DNA of 34,449 nucleotides from Candidatus Falkowiibacteriota bacterium (GCA_903897785.1 CAIUCZ010000025.1:1-34449); one strand, 5' to 3'; numbered from the stretch's first letter, positions 16,913 to 23,654 are shown. Translations and numbers: made by a program. The notes: a model not told the origin generated them from the sequence alone.

Positions 16913-17365
16913 TTACCCGACGCTCGGCGCAAACTTTAAATTTTTACTTTCCATTTTTTCCAATCTTTCTTCAAATCTGTAATGCGCGCCCAGATTGGCC
17001 GTTTGATCATCTTTGACGTCGCGGTAATTTTTGGTTAGCCCGTCAATGGCGGTCAAAATTTCCGATTTTACTTCCGCCAAATCATCTTTGGTGGCAAATC
17101 TTTTTAGATCTTCTTTGGTCGCAAAAATATTAAAAGATTTTTGAAAACGTTCATCAACCGTCTCAAAACGTTTATCGACTTTCTCAAATCGCTCATTCAT
17201 TTCTTGTCTTAGCTCGGCAATTTTCTTATCCGTATGCTGATTATTTTCATCAGACATCGCCTGCATTGCCGGCAATAAAACATCGTTGCCAAAAGAATTC
17301 AAAGCGGCAACCAGTCCGTCTTCGGTGATAAATTTATTATTGGTTTGTTCCGGCATTAAAGTCAT
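16913..17365 (-). CDS. Small coiled-coil protein of unknown function
   Basis: The 150-residue protein has an N-terminal part (MTLMPEQTNNKFITEDGLVA) and a middle heptad repeat of the form RFEKVDKRFETVDERFQKSF. The pair KEDLKRFATKDDLAEVKSEI follows, then a further helical tail. This layout is common in small CPR proteins and in proteins resembling DUF1640, but the assignment is weak. No TM segment is seen, so it is probably a soluble oligomer. Start codons at residue 1 or 4 are both possible. A palindromic repeat follows its stop. Confidence 0.75.
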   Translation of the reverse strand: MTLMPEQTNNKFITEDGLVAALNSFGNDVLLPAMQAMSDENNQHTDKKIAELRQEMNERFEKVDKRFETVDERFQKSFNIFATKEDLKRFATKDDLAEVKSEILTAIDGLTKNYRDVKDDQTANLGAHYRFEERLEKMESKNLKFAPSVG

Positions 17366-17435
17366 ATTTTTATTTATAAAAATATTATAACACTAACCGA
17401 TAAAAACTTAAATCGTGGCGTCGTCCTTGAAAATT

Positions 17436-17532
17436 CGTCATTCCCGCGCAGGCGGGAATCTAAATTTACTGCAAACGTCATGAGATTCCCGCTGGAGTTT
17501 ATCCCGTACTACGATACGGGACGGGAATGACG
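17436..17532. repeat. Composite GC-rich inverted repeat
   Basis: Perfect 11-nt ends cgtcattcccg / cgggaatgacg enclose smaller palindromes (cccgcgcaggcggg; cccgtactacgatacggg). It lies between parB and the coiled-coil gene. The inner palindromes look nested into a larger one. Confidence 0.75.
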
Positions 17533-17582
17533 TGCTATTTTTTGTTGTTGAAAAATTCCAATGCTTCTTGACTAACGACTAA

Positions 17583-17622
17583 CGACTTTCAACTTTATGG
17601 ACTTTATAAACTTTCAACTTTC
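17583..17622. repeat. Word-family A/E repeat 3' of parB
   Basis: The words gactaacgac and aactttataaac are repeated right up to the parB stop codon. No long perfect hairpin is present in this copy. Confidence 0.5.
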
Positions 17623-18470
17623 CGCGCCATTTCGTCCAGCTCTTCTTCGCTAAAAAATTCAATCACCATCCGTCCGGTGTTGTAGCGTTTGCGCTCCAGT
17701 TTGGCTTTGGTATTAAAAAATCTGGCAAATGCCGCTTCGTATTCGGCATCGTGTTTGCCCGCTTTGATCTGGGCCATTTTACTGCCGCCGACATGGCGCA
17801 CTTCTTGATCAATCTCTTTGTTGCCGCCGGTTTCGCCGCTTAATAATTTTTGAAATAATTTTTCGCGCTGCACCGGATCGGTCACGCCCAACAAAACTAG
17901 AGCCGAGCGCTGGTTGATTTTATTTTCCGTCACCGCCGCTTGAATTTCCGGCGGCAGAGACAACAAGCGCATCAGGTTGGTCACCGTCGCTCTGGTCTTG
18001 CCCAACTTTTTGCCCAAAGCTTCATGAGTTAAAGAAAAATCATCAACCAGCTGGCGATAAGCTTTGGCCAGCTCAATCGGATTTAAATTTTCGCGTTGGA
18101 TATTTTCAATCAAGGCCAGTTCGGCTTTATTTTGTTCATCAGCTTCACGAATAATCACCGGCACCGTGGCCAATCCGGCAATCTTGGCCGCCCGCAAGCG
18201 CCGCTCGCCGGCAATCAGTTCATAAACATTGCCTTGGCGCGTGACGACCAGCGGCTGCAAAATGCCATGCTCGCGAATCGAGTCCGCCAGCTCCGCCATC
18301 GCGCCGGCGTCAAAATCATGGCGCGGTTGATGCGGATTGGATTTGACTAAATTCGGATCGATTTGCAACACGCGCTCGCCCGACGGCGCGACAGAATTAT
18401 CGCCGCTCTGTTGCGGGGCGACTTTGTTGGGAATTAATGAGTTTAAACCTCGACCGAGACCTCCTACCAT
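17604..18470 (-). CDS. parB: Chromosome partitioning protein ParB
   Basis: The 288-residue protein starts MVGGLGRGLNSLIP, the usual ParB start that contacts ParA. The ParB/Srx domain contains NPHQPRHDF, GILQPLVV, the GERRLRAAK box (CTP binding) and ENIQRENLNPIE. The HTH follows (LTHEALGKKLGKTRATVTNLMRLL). The C-terminus IEFFSEEELDEMARKVE is the dimerisation end. It binds parS and works with ParA in chromosome segregation. No parS (TGTTTCACGTGAAACA-like) is seen here. parA lies 140 nt upstream on the same strand, separated by a long word-family repeat. Confidence 0.95.
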   Translation of the reverse strand: MVGGLGRGLNSLIPNKVAPQQSGDNSVAPSGERVLQIDPNLVKSNPHQPRHDFDAGAMAELADSIREHGILQPLVVTRQGNVYELIAGERRLRAAKIAGLATVPVIIREADEQNKAELALIENIQRENLNPIELAKAYRQLVDDFSLTHEALGKKLGKTRATVTNLMRLLSLPPEIQAAVTENKINQRSALVLLGVTDPVQREKLFQKLLSGETGGNKEIDQEVRHVGGSKMAQIKAGKHDAEYEAAFARFFNTKAKLERKRYNTGRMVIEFFSEEELDEMARKVESL

Positions 18471-18489
18471 ATGATTATTTAAAATTAAT

Positions 18490-18606
18490 ATTTAATACGA
18501 ATACTACGAACTCTACGAACGCTACAAATTTTATCAAAACTACAAATACTATTCGTTATGTTTGTAGCGTTCGTAGTATTCGGAGCTTAATTCGTAGTAT
18601 TCGTAT
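18490..18606. repeat. Word-family B inverted repeat between parA and parB
   Basis: The words tacgaatactacgaa and ctacgaacgctac on the left are mirrored by tagcgttcgtagtattcg and ttcgtagtattcg on the right. This gives a hairpin of over 100 nt directly after the parA stop (18611). The same words recur at 27046-27240 and 32341-32394. Confidence 0.8.
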
Positions 18607-18610
18607 TTAA

Positions 18611-19378
18611 CTATTTCTTTTCTAAATCAATTACCTCCCTTGCCAGCTTTTCATACGCTCTTCCTCCTCTGGATTTTGGATCATAATGCAAAATCGACCG
18701 GCCATAGCTGGGTGATTCGGCCAACCGGACGCTTCTCGGTATTATACTCCGAAAAATGCGATTGGGGAAATATTGGTATAACTCTTTCATCACCGAATCA
18801 GACAAGCGATTGCGCTTGTCAAACATCGTGATGACCGCGCCCATGATTTTTAATTCCGGCTTGATGTTAATTTGCACCAAATTAACCGTGTTTAACAATT
18901 GGCCCAAACCTTCCAGGGCGTAATATTCGCTTTGCACCGGAATCAAAACCTCGTCGGCCGCCACCAAAGAATTAATCGTCAGCAAGCCCAAAGACGGCGG
19001 ACCGTCAATAATAATATAGTCATATTCATCGCGCACGCTGTTTAACACGTTAGCCAGGCGAAACTCGCGCTCCGGCATATTGACCAGCTCGATGCCCGCC
19101 CCGGCCAAACTTTGCGTGGCCGGCGCCAAACGAAAGCGCGGTTGCAAGGTGCGTTTGATAATTTCATAAGGCTGTTTGGTTCCCAGCAAGGCTTCATAAA
19201 TGCCATGCTCCAGCTCGCGGTGGTCGATGCCGATGCCCGAGGTGGCATTGGCTTGCGGATCAATATCCACCAGCAAGACTTCTTTGCCCAGATACGCCAA
19301 ATAAGCCGTCAGATTGACGGCCGTGGTGGTTTTGCCCACCCCGCCTTTTTGATTAACTATGGCAATAATTTTACCCAT
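18611..19378 (-). CDS. parA: Chromosome partitioning ATPase ParA
   Basis: The 255-residue protein starts MGKIIAIVNQKGGVGKTTTA, the deviant Walker A motif KGGVGKTT (residues 11-18). DIDPQANATSGIG (A' motif) and IIIDGPPSLGLLT (Walker B) follow. This is the Soj/ParA family: ATP-dependent DNA-binding dimers that move ParB-parS complexes. The ATG at 19378 is preferred to the GTG two codons upstream because it places Walker A at the usual position. The promoter upstream shares its -35 hexamer with a divergent promoter that faces the tRNA-Leu genes. Confidence 0.96.
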   Translation of the reverse strand: MGKIIAIVNQKGGVGKTTTAVNLTAYLAYLGKEVLLVDIDPQANATSGIGIDHRELEHGIYEALLGTKQPYEIIKRTLQPRFRLAPATQSLAGAGIELVNMPEREFRLANVLNSVRDEYDYIIIDGPPSLGLLTINSLVAADEVLIPVQSEYYALEGLGQLLNTVNLVQINIKPELKIMGAVITMFDKRNRLSDSVMKELYQYFPNRIFRSIIPRSVRLAESPSYGRSILHYDPKSRGGRAYEKLAREVIDLEKK

Positions 19379-19435
19379 ATACACACTCTATCACAAAACA
19401 AAAGCAAAGCTCAATGCCCGATTATAATAGTCTTT

Positions 19436-19464
19436 ATTATACCCGATAAGCCGGGTTTTGACAA
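19436..19464 (-). promoter_or_regulatory. parA promoter
   Basis: On the minus strand TTGTCA (19459-19464) and TATAAT (19436-19441) are exactly 17 nt apart. The spacer holds a dyad ACCCG..CGGGT, a possible autorepressor site. A second TATAAT lies at 19421-19426. Confidence 0.7.
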
Positions 19465-19486
19465 TTTTAAAATCTTTGGTTATACT
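19458..19486 (+). promoter_or_regulatory. Promoter of the tRNA-Leu locus
   Basis: TTGACA (19458-19463) and TATACT (19481-19486) are 17 nt apart. Its -35 hexamer overlaps that of the parA promoter by five bases on the other strand, so the two promoters cannot bind polymerase at once. Confidence 0.7.
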
Positions 19487-19535
19487 AGCCAAATGAAATT
19501 AGTAATTCGTAATTTTTAATTTTTAATTGTTTTTT

Positions 19536-19612
19536 GCCGATGTAGCGGAACTGGCAGACCTGCCTGCCGACAGGCAGGCTCAAAATCGTGTTTTCGCAAG
19601 GAAGTGAGAGTT
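19536..19612 (+). pseudogene. Broken tRNA-Leu copy with inserted palindrome (5' part)
   Basis: It begins gccgatgtagcggaactgg like a tRNA-Leu. Part of the anticodon stem is replaced by a 20-nt palindrome (19559-19578), followed by ctcaaaatcgtg and the variable arm. It stops in the T-arm at gagagtt, where AT-rich sequence begins. The 3' acceptor strand (catcggc) is missing, so it cannot fold as a tRNA. Its sequence matches the copy at 19972-20075 and not the intact gene next to it. Confidence 0.8.
19559..19578. repeat. CCTGCCTG palindrome in a tRNA-Leu fragment
   Basis: An 8-bp perfect stem, cctgcctg / caggcagg, with loop ccga. It joins directly to the anticodon-loop sequence ctcaaaa, as does the palindrome at 19997-20023. 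Confidence 0.85.
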
Positions 19613-19631
19613 TAAAATTATATATTTATTA

Positions 19632-19715
19632 GCCCGAGTGGCGGAACTGGTAGACGCGCACGACTCAAAATCGTGTTCTGGCAACGGGGTGAGGGTTCGA
19701 CTCCCTCCTCGGGCA
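19632..19715 (+). tRNA. tRNA-Leu (anticodon CAA)
   Basis: The 84-nt gene has a perfect 7-bp acceptor stem gcccgag / ctcgggc, a D arm with actggtaga, the anticodon stem-loop cacga-ctcaaaa-tcgtg, a long class II variable arm, and the T arm gaggg-ttcgact-ccctc. The discriminator is A and CCA is not encoded. It reads UUG codons. Two broken leucine tRNA copies flank it. Confidence 0.96.
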
Positions 19716-19728
19716 CTAATTTTATTGT

Positions 19729-19971
19729 ATGTACTTTGTATATGCCATAAAAAGCATACAACATAATTATATTTACGTTGGCATTAGCGATAAACCGACA
19801 CGAAGAATAGAACAACACAACAAAGACTACAATAGAACAACCAAACCATACTCACCTTTTGAGACAATGCTAATAGAAGAATACCCGGATAGAATTACTG
19901 CGAGACTCAGAGAAAAATTTCTAAAAGGAGGCAGCGGAAAAAAATATTTAAAATCATTAGTTGATAAATAA
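19729..19971 (+). CDS. GIY-YIG domain nuclease, single-domain
   Basis: The 80-residue protein starts MYFVYAIKSIQHNYIYVGIS. The GIY-YIG pattern is (Y)FVYAI..YIYVGIS, with the conserved Arg in PTRRIEQHN and the Glu in ARLREKFLKGG. All usual catalytic positions are therefore filled. Such short proteins are frequent in Flavobacteria and CPR and are related to the nuclease domain of homing endonucleases and UvrC. It starts 13 nt after the intact tRNA-Leu, and its stop codon abuts the broken tRNA copy at 19972. It is visibly more A+T-rich than its neighbours. The context suggests an endonuclease tied to a tRNA target. No Shine-Dalgarno is seen. Confidence 0.85.
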   Translation: MYFVYAIKSIQHNYIYVGISDKPTRRIEQHNKDYNRTTKPYSPFETMLIEEYPDRITARLREKFLKGGSGKKYLKSLVDK

Positions 19972-20075
19972 GCCGTGGTCTGGTAGACGCGCACGACCTG
20001 CCTGCGTACCGCAGGTAGGCAGGCTCAAAATCGTGTTTTCGCAAGGAAGTGAGAGTTCGATTCTCTCCATCGGCA
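19972..20075 (+). pseudogene. Broken tRNA-Leu copy with inserted palindrome (3' part intact)
   Basis: It reads gccgtggtctggtagacgcg, so most of the D arm is deleted compared with the copy at 19536. A 27-nt palindrome (19997-20023) separates the anticodon stem base cacga from ctcaaaatcgtg. Variable arm, T arm (gagag-ttcgatt-ctctc) and acceptor 3' strand catcggca are intact. The acceptor can pair only with a bulge. With D arm and anticodon stem disturbed it is unlikely to work. It starts on the base after the GIY-YIG stop codon. Confidence 0.8.
19997..20023. repeat. CCTGCCTGCG palindrome in the second tRNA-Leu fragment
   Basis: A 27-nt imperfect palindrome with outer arms cctgcct / aggcagg. 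Its 3' junction with ctcaaaatcgtg is identical to that of the palindrome at 19559-19578. Confidence 0.85.
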
Positions 20076-20084
20076 CACAAAATA

Positions 20085-20115
20085 AATAATTCGGCAACAG
20101 CCGGATTATTTTTTT
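20085..20115 (+). terminator. Terminator after the broken tRNA-Leu copy
   Basis: The 11-bp stem aataattcggc / gccggattatt has loop aaca and is followed by T's. It closes the tRNA/GIY-YIG transcript. A similar hairpin follows the duplicated tRNA 3' end at 20295. Confidence 0.85.
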
Positions 20116-20268
20116 GTTTGACGATGAGCATGCCAACCGCTTGGCATGCGCGAGAGAATCGAAAGCCGGAGCGATATGCGACAAGCTTGCGAGGAGCATC
20201 GCGAGGCCGGGCTGGGGCGCTTGTTTTTAGCAAGCTTCAAGCGCAGCTAAAAACTTAGCGACCGTGGC
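20116..20268. other. Unexplained structured segment between two tRNA-Leu 3' ends
   Basis: It contains a perfect 9-bp hairpin gcatgccaa-ccgc-ttggcatgc (20128-20149) and an inverted 12-nt piece of the tRNA T arm (20152-20163). A GC-rich stem gcgat..atcgc (20171-20202) and a 9-bp stem gtttttagc / gctaaaaac (20223-20254) follow. No plausible ORF is seen; frames here are antisense-tRNA artefacts. It could be a remnant of an integrated element or a small structured RNA. Confidence 0.5.
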
Positions 20269-20288
20269 CGATTCTCTCCATCGGCACA
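20269..20288 (+). repeat. Duplicate of the tRNA-Leu 3' end
   Basis: The 20-nt sequence cgattctctccatcggcaca is identical to 20058-20077, the T-arm and acceptor end of the broken tRNA-Leu copy. The two direct repeats enclose about 190 bp, like the att sites left by tRNA-directed integration. Confidence 0.75.
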
Positions 20289-20294
20289 ATAAAA

Positions 20295-20326
20295 AATAAT
20301 CCCGATTTTCATCGGGATTATTTTTT
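20295..20326. terminator. Bidirectional terminator
   Basis: The 12-bp stem aataatcccgat / atcgggattatt has a 4-nt loop, with A-run and T-run on the two sides. It can end the tRNA locus (+) and hepT (-), whose stop is at 20332. Confidence 0.88.
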
Positions 20327-20331
20327 AATTT

Positions 20332-20664
20332 TTACTTTAGTAGCTTTTTAATATTCTTTTTCAGCTCCGGCAAATCATTTCTTACATATTTCCAAACTTC
20401 GTCGGCATCAACATCAAAATATTGATGAATCATAAAATTTCTGGTATCCACGATGTCCAGCCAAGGAATTTCCGTATGTTTGGCCCTGAAACTTTCCGGC
20501 AGTTGCTTGGCCGCTTCGCCGATAATTTCAAAGCGCCGCACGACCGCGTCAATCAGCCAAGGTGTCTTAACAAATAAAGCTTGATTAAATTTCTTTGAAT
20601 ATTTTTCAATGGCAATAATACTATCCAGAATATGTTCCAAATAAACGCGGCTAAGTTTAACCAT
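20332..20664 (-). CDS. hepT: HepT-like HEPN toxin (DUF86)
   Basis: The 110-residue helical protein has the HEPN RNase signature R-x4-H-x-Y in TRNFMIHQYFDVD, near residue 76. The conserved RRFEIIGEAAKQL helix stands in the middle. HepT proteins are toxins of the HepT/MntA (type VII) system and are inactivated by AMPylation of the Tyr in this motif. The gene overlaps the upstream mntA by 8 nt, the usual order of antitoxin then toxin. The active-site residues are all present, so the toxin is probably functional. Confidence 0.9.
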   Translation of the reverse strand: MVKLSRVYLEHILDSIIAIEKYSKKFNQALFVKTPWLIDAVVRRFEIIGEAAKQLPESFRAKHTEIPWLDIVDTRNFMIHQYFDVDADEVWKYVRNDLPELKKNIKKLLK

Positions 20665-20947
20665 AAATCTGGATTAAATCTTTTTGCACGTATTTTTTGA
20701 CTCGCTTGTTTAAACTTTTAAAAGTTCCCAGATCCACCGTTCTTTTGGTGATTGCCTCTAAATCTCTTTTTAATCTGACCATAACCAAAATGCCGCCCAT
20801 ATCTTTTTCAAATTCAATCAATAAATCAATATCGCTATTTTTATTATGGTCGCCGCGCGCGTAAGAACCAAAAACAGCAGATTTTTTAACTTGGTATCTG
20901 CTTAAAATCGGGGCACTGTCTTTTTTTAATTTTTCAATTCTGCTCAT
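20657..20947 (-). CDS. mntA: MntA-like minimal nucleotidyltransferase antitoxin
   Basis: The 96-residue protein belongs to the minimal nucleotidyltransferase (pol beta fold) family. Its signature G-S-x10-D-x-D appears as GSYARGDHNKNSDIDLL, and a third acidic position appears in KRTVDLGTF. MntA proteins AMPylate HepT and so neutralise it. It overlaps hepT by 8 nt. A hairpin (21003-21032) separates it from murJ. Confidence 0.9.
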   Translation of the reverse strand: MSRIEKLKKDSAPILSRYQVKKSAVFGSYARGDHNKNSDIDLLIEFEKDMGGILVMVRLKRDLEAITKRTVDLGTFKSLNKRVKKYVQKDLIQIYG

Positions 20948-21002
20948 GCAGATATAATAGCAAAATGGGCAAAAATAACAACCCTACAGTCAAAACAAAG
21001 AT

Positions 21003-21032
21003 TGCCGCAGTCCTCTACGAGAGACTGCGGCA
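21003..21032 (-). terminator. Hairpin downstream of murJ
   Basis: The 10-bp perfect stem tgccgcagtc / gactgcggca has a 10-nt loop. On the minus strand it is followed by atctttgtttt, so it is a weak terminator candidate for murJ. Confidence 0.5.
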
Positions 21033-21045
21033 GGGCGTAATTTAT

Positions 21046-21125
21046 TTTTTGGATTTTGAACTTTGGATTTTGCCTGCCTGCCGGCGAGGCAGGTTTGAGC
21101 TTTGAAATTTGGATTTTGGATTTTT
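21046..21125. repeat. Word-family D repeat with inserted CCTGCCTG palindrome
   Basis: The words ttggattttg and gagctttgaaatttggattt reach to the murJ stop. A GC-rich palindrome (21073-21093, arms cctgcct / aggcagg) interrupts the unit ttggatttt-gagctttg. The uninterrupted form is seen at 31552-31570. The palindrome resembles those in the tRNA-Leu copies. Confidence 0.75.
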
Positions 21126-22760
21126 TTATATTCCCCTCACTTCTCCCATATCCTCATTCAACGCCGTTTTTCTGCGGCCTAACCGGCAAGCCACAGCCGT
21201 CCACATCTGACCGACCTCTTCCACTCTGAGCAAATAACAAACCAAAACATAAACCAACACGCCGGTGATACCGGCCACTGCACCCTGCAAAAACACGCCA
21301 CTCACATGCGTCATCGCTTGCGGATCGCCAAACGGCTGTTTGGCTGCTTGCGCCACCAAACCGCCGATCACGGCCGCCACGGTAAACTTGAGCGCCGCTT
21401 TAATTAATTTGCCATCAGACAGCTTGCCCAAACGCCGACGCAAGAAAATCGTCATCGTGGCAAAATTAAATACATTGGCCAAAGAAAACGCCAAAGCCAA
21501 ACCAACCACGCCCATCGAGCGGGCTAAAACAATGGCTAAAATAATATTCAGGCCGTCGCCGAACAAACCGATCAAAAACGGCGTCTTGGTATCATGTTGA
21601 GCAAAAAACATCCGCGACAAGAGCGGGATGGCCGCTTGGGCAAAAAACGACAAGCAAAATAAACCCAAAGTATTAAACGTTAAAATTGTTTCATTCCAGC
21701 CGAAATTCCCACTGCCCAAAACAAAGCGCACCAGCTGAGCGCGCAAGACCAGGGTCAGGGCGGTAGCTGGCAAGATAAAAAACCAGACTTGGCGCAAGGT
21801 TTTGGTAAACGTCTTTTTTAATTCCGGATAATCATCGGCCTGCGCCGCCAAAGTGGGAAAAACCGCCACCGCAAAAGAAATACCAAACAAAGAGACGGCA
21901 AAAGCTTGCAAATTATTGGCCAGAGAAAAAATTGCCAGCGAACCGGAAACCAAAGTGGAGGCCATAATCGTCGTCACCAGCAAATTTAATTGTGTCGTCA
22001 ACAAATCCAAAGTCCGGCCGGACATCATGATCCAAATTTTCTTCATCAGTTTGTCGCGCCAGCCAAACACAAATTGGTAATTGAATTTTAGGCTGATGAC
22101 CGCCGGCAGCTGAATTAACAAATGGCAAGCCGAACCGATGACCACGCCCCAAGCCAACCCCCAAACGCCCCAGCGGTTAGTTAAATATAATGCCCCAAAA
22201 ATAATACCGAGATTATAAAAAATCGGCGGCAAAGAATAAGCGACAAACCGTTTATATGATTGCAAAATGCCGCCAAAGATACTGGAGACACAGAGTAAAA
22301 TCGGCGACAAAAACATAATGCGCGCCAAGCTGATCACTTGATCCATTTTGGCGCCGGAAAAACCGGGCGTAATCAAGCGCATTAGTTGCGGCGCAAAAAT
22401 CTCGCCGGCCAAGCCCAAGATTGCCACCACCAAAAGCAAGGTGTTAAGAATCCCCGACGCCAAACGCCAAGCTTGCTGATGGTCTTCGGCTCGATCGGTT
22501 TTAATGAGCGAAGTAAACAGCGGCACAAAACCGGCCGACAGCGCCCCGAGCACAATTAAATTAAAAATAAAATCCGGCACGCGAAAAGCGGCGTAATAAA
22601 CATCCAAGGTGTCGCCGGCACCGAACTTGCCGGCCAGAATATGATCGCGCACCACGCCCAGCAAACGGGAAAGCAAAGAAGACGTGGCGACTAAAAAAGC
22701 GGCCGCGGCGATGTTATCGATTTTTTTACAGAATAGCTTCTTCCACATAGCGGTGTTCAT
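21126..22760 (-). CDS. murJ: Lipid II flippase MurJ
   Basis: This 544-residue polytopic membrane protein has about 14 TM helices and belongs to the MOP superfamily (MviN/MurJ). Typical segments are SSLLSRLLGVVRDHILAGKF near the N-terminus, DVYYAAFRVPDFIFNLIVLG after it, and SRMFFAQHDTKTPFLIGL in the second half. It moves lipid-linked peptidoglycan precursor across the membrane. The length is normal. It starts about 100 nt downstream of the iPGM-like gene on the same strand, with a palindromic repeat between them. Confidence 0.94.
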   Translation of the reverse strand: MNTAMWKKLFCKKIDNIAAAAFLVATSSLLSRLLGVVRDHILAGKFGAGDTLDVYYAAFRVPDFIFNLIVLGALSAGFVPLFTSLIKTDRAEDHQQAWRLASGILNTLLLVVAILGLAGEIFAPQLMRLITPGFSGAKMDQVISLARIMFLSPILLCVSSIFGGILQSYKRFVAYSLPPIFYNLGIIFGALYLTNRWGVWGLAWGVVIGSACHLLIQLPAVISLKFNYQFVFGWRDKLMKKIWIMMSGRTLDLLTTQLNLLVTTIMASTLVSGSLAIFSLANNLQAFAVSLFGISFAVAVFPTLAAQADDYPELKKTFTKTLRQVWFFILPATALTLVLRAQLVRFVLGSGNFGWNETILTFNTLGLFCLSFFAQAAIPLLSRMFFAQHDTKTPFLIGLFGDGLNIILAIVLARSMGVVGLALAFSLANVFNFATMTIFLRRRLGKLSDGKLIKAALKFTVAAVIGGLVAQAAKQPFGDPQAMTHVSGVFLQGAVAGITGVLVYVLVCYLLRVEEVGQMWTAVACRLGRRKTALNEDMGEVRGI

Positions 22761-22767
22761 GAAAATT

Positions 22768-22847
22768 GGTCATCCCGGCGTATGCTGGGATCCAGTTTTA
22801 TCTGCACTAATTATTTTTTCTGGGTACCGGCATCCGCCGGTATGACC
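22768..22847. repeat. GC-rich palindromic repeat (GTCATCCCGGC family), full copy
   Basis: Two arms of about 28 nt (ggtcatcccggcgtatgctg... and ...catccgccggtatgacc) are imperfect inverted copies around an AT-rich centre. It lies between murJ and the iPGM-like gene. Half-copies occur at 770-795 and within pgk. Confidence 0.85.
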
Positions 22848-22865
22848 GTGCTAAATTTTTCTAAG

Positions 22866-23654
22866 CTAAACCAAACTTTTCCCACTTGCCGTTTCAATCC
22901 CTAAAATTTTTAACATCGTCGCTTCCACATCTCCCAAACTCCCTGCCGGCACCAAGGCCGACAAATCTCCGTCCGGCGCTTCCGGCTGGCCCAAGTTCTG
23001 GCCGACAAAGTTTTGCCCCACCAAAATCAACGGCAGCGGATTATTTGTCAGCTCTTTGACTACCATATCGGTACGCATATCCAACATTAATTCCGCTTTG
23101 CCGTGCCGGCCGACAACCAGTGCCACCCCATCAGCCTGCAAGACCGCTTTAATCATCCGACCTAAACAATCATCAATAAACTGCAAAGTTTTAACGGTCG
23201 CGGCCAAATCGCCGCTCTTGCCGACCACCTCCGCGTCAACCAAATCAATTTGCATCACGTCGTAATTCTCACTACCGATTGCCTTGATCGCCTCATCGGT
23301 AATTTCCGATAACGCCGCGTCGCTCAAATTTTCATCCGGCGACGTGGGAATAAGCTGGCGTTCTTCGGCCGGCCAAGTTTTGTCTTGGCCGTTGTTCAAC
23401 CAGGCAACAAAATTAACAAAACCGACGCTTTGAGCAATTTTGATTTGGCGCAAATTGTGTTCGGCCAGGGTCTGACTTAAATTTAGTAAATCATCGCTGG
23501 GCGATAAAACTAACGCCGGATAAGTCTGGCATAAATGCAAAAAATTAGGCAATTTTGCCTGCGTTAAAGCATTGCCCGGTCCGGCCGGAGCGATTCCCCA
23601 GCCATCCAAGACAATTAAAGCTACTAATTTTGGACGCGCATTATCATCAGCCAT
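22866..23654 (-). CDS. Degenerate, truncated iPGM-like protein
   Basis: The 262-residue protein resembles both ends of cofactor-independent phosphoglycerate mutase (usually about 510 residues). It starts with VALIVLDGWGIAPAGPGNAL, keeping the first metal Asp. The catalytic Ser motif (GNSEVGH) and the whole inserted transferase domain are absent. The rest follows the iPGM C-terminal pattern (LRQIKIAQSVGFVNFVAWLN, RQLIPTSPDENL, FIDDCLGRMI) with ligands changed. DMVGHTG has become EVVGKSG (His to Lys), ADHGNAE has become GRHGKAE (Asp to Arg), and the AHT His is gone. It is very unlikely to be a mutase. A structural, regulatory or new role, or slow decay, are possible. The reading frame is intact. 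Confidence 0.8.
   Translation of the reverse strand: MADDNARPKLVALIVLDGWGIAPAGPGNALTQAKLPNFLHLCQTYPALVLSPSDDLLNLSQTLAEHNLRQIKIAQSVGFVNFVAWLNNGQDKTWPAEERQLIPTSPDENLSDAALSEITDEAIKAIGSENYDVMQIDLVDAEVVGKSGDLAATVKTLQFIDDCLGRMIKAVLQADGVALVVGRHGKAELMLDMRTDMVVKELTNNPLPLILVGQNFVGQNLGQPEAPDGDLSALVPAGSLGDVEATMLKILGIETASGKSLV

Noticed and set aside
18490-18606. CRISPR array or iteron-type origin in the parA-parB gap
   Set aside because: The repeated words vary in length and sequence, have no regular spacers, and the same family occurs at unrelated genes; no DnaA boxes or parS sites are seen.
19997-20023. tRNA intron (group I or bulge-helix-bulge type) in the broken tRNA-Leu
   Set aside because: 27 nt is too short for group I, the position is not the usual one, no bulge-helix-bulge fold is seen, and the D arm is also deleted; an inserted palindrome explains it better.
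19907-20233. 80- and 108-codon frames on the minus strand over the tRNA region
   Set aside because: They translate the antisense of tRNA-Leu fragments (the familiar ERIELSLPCENTILSLPT-type artefact).
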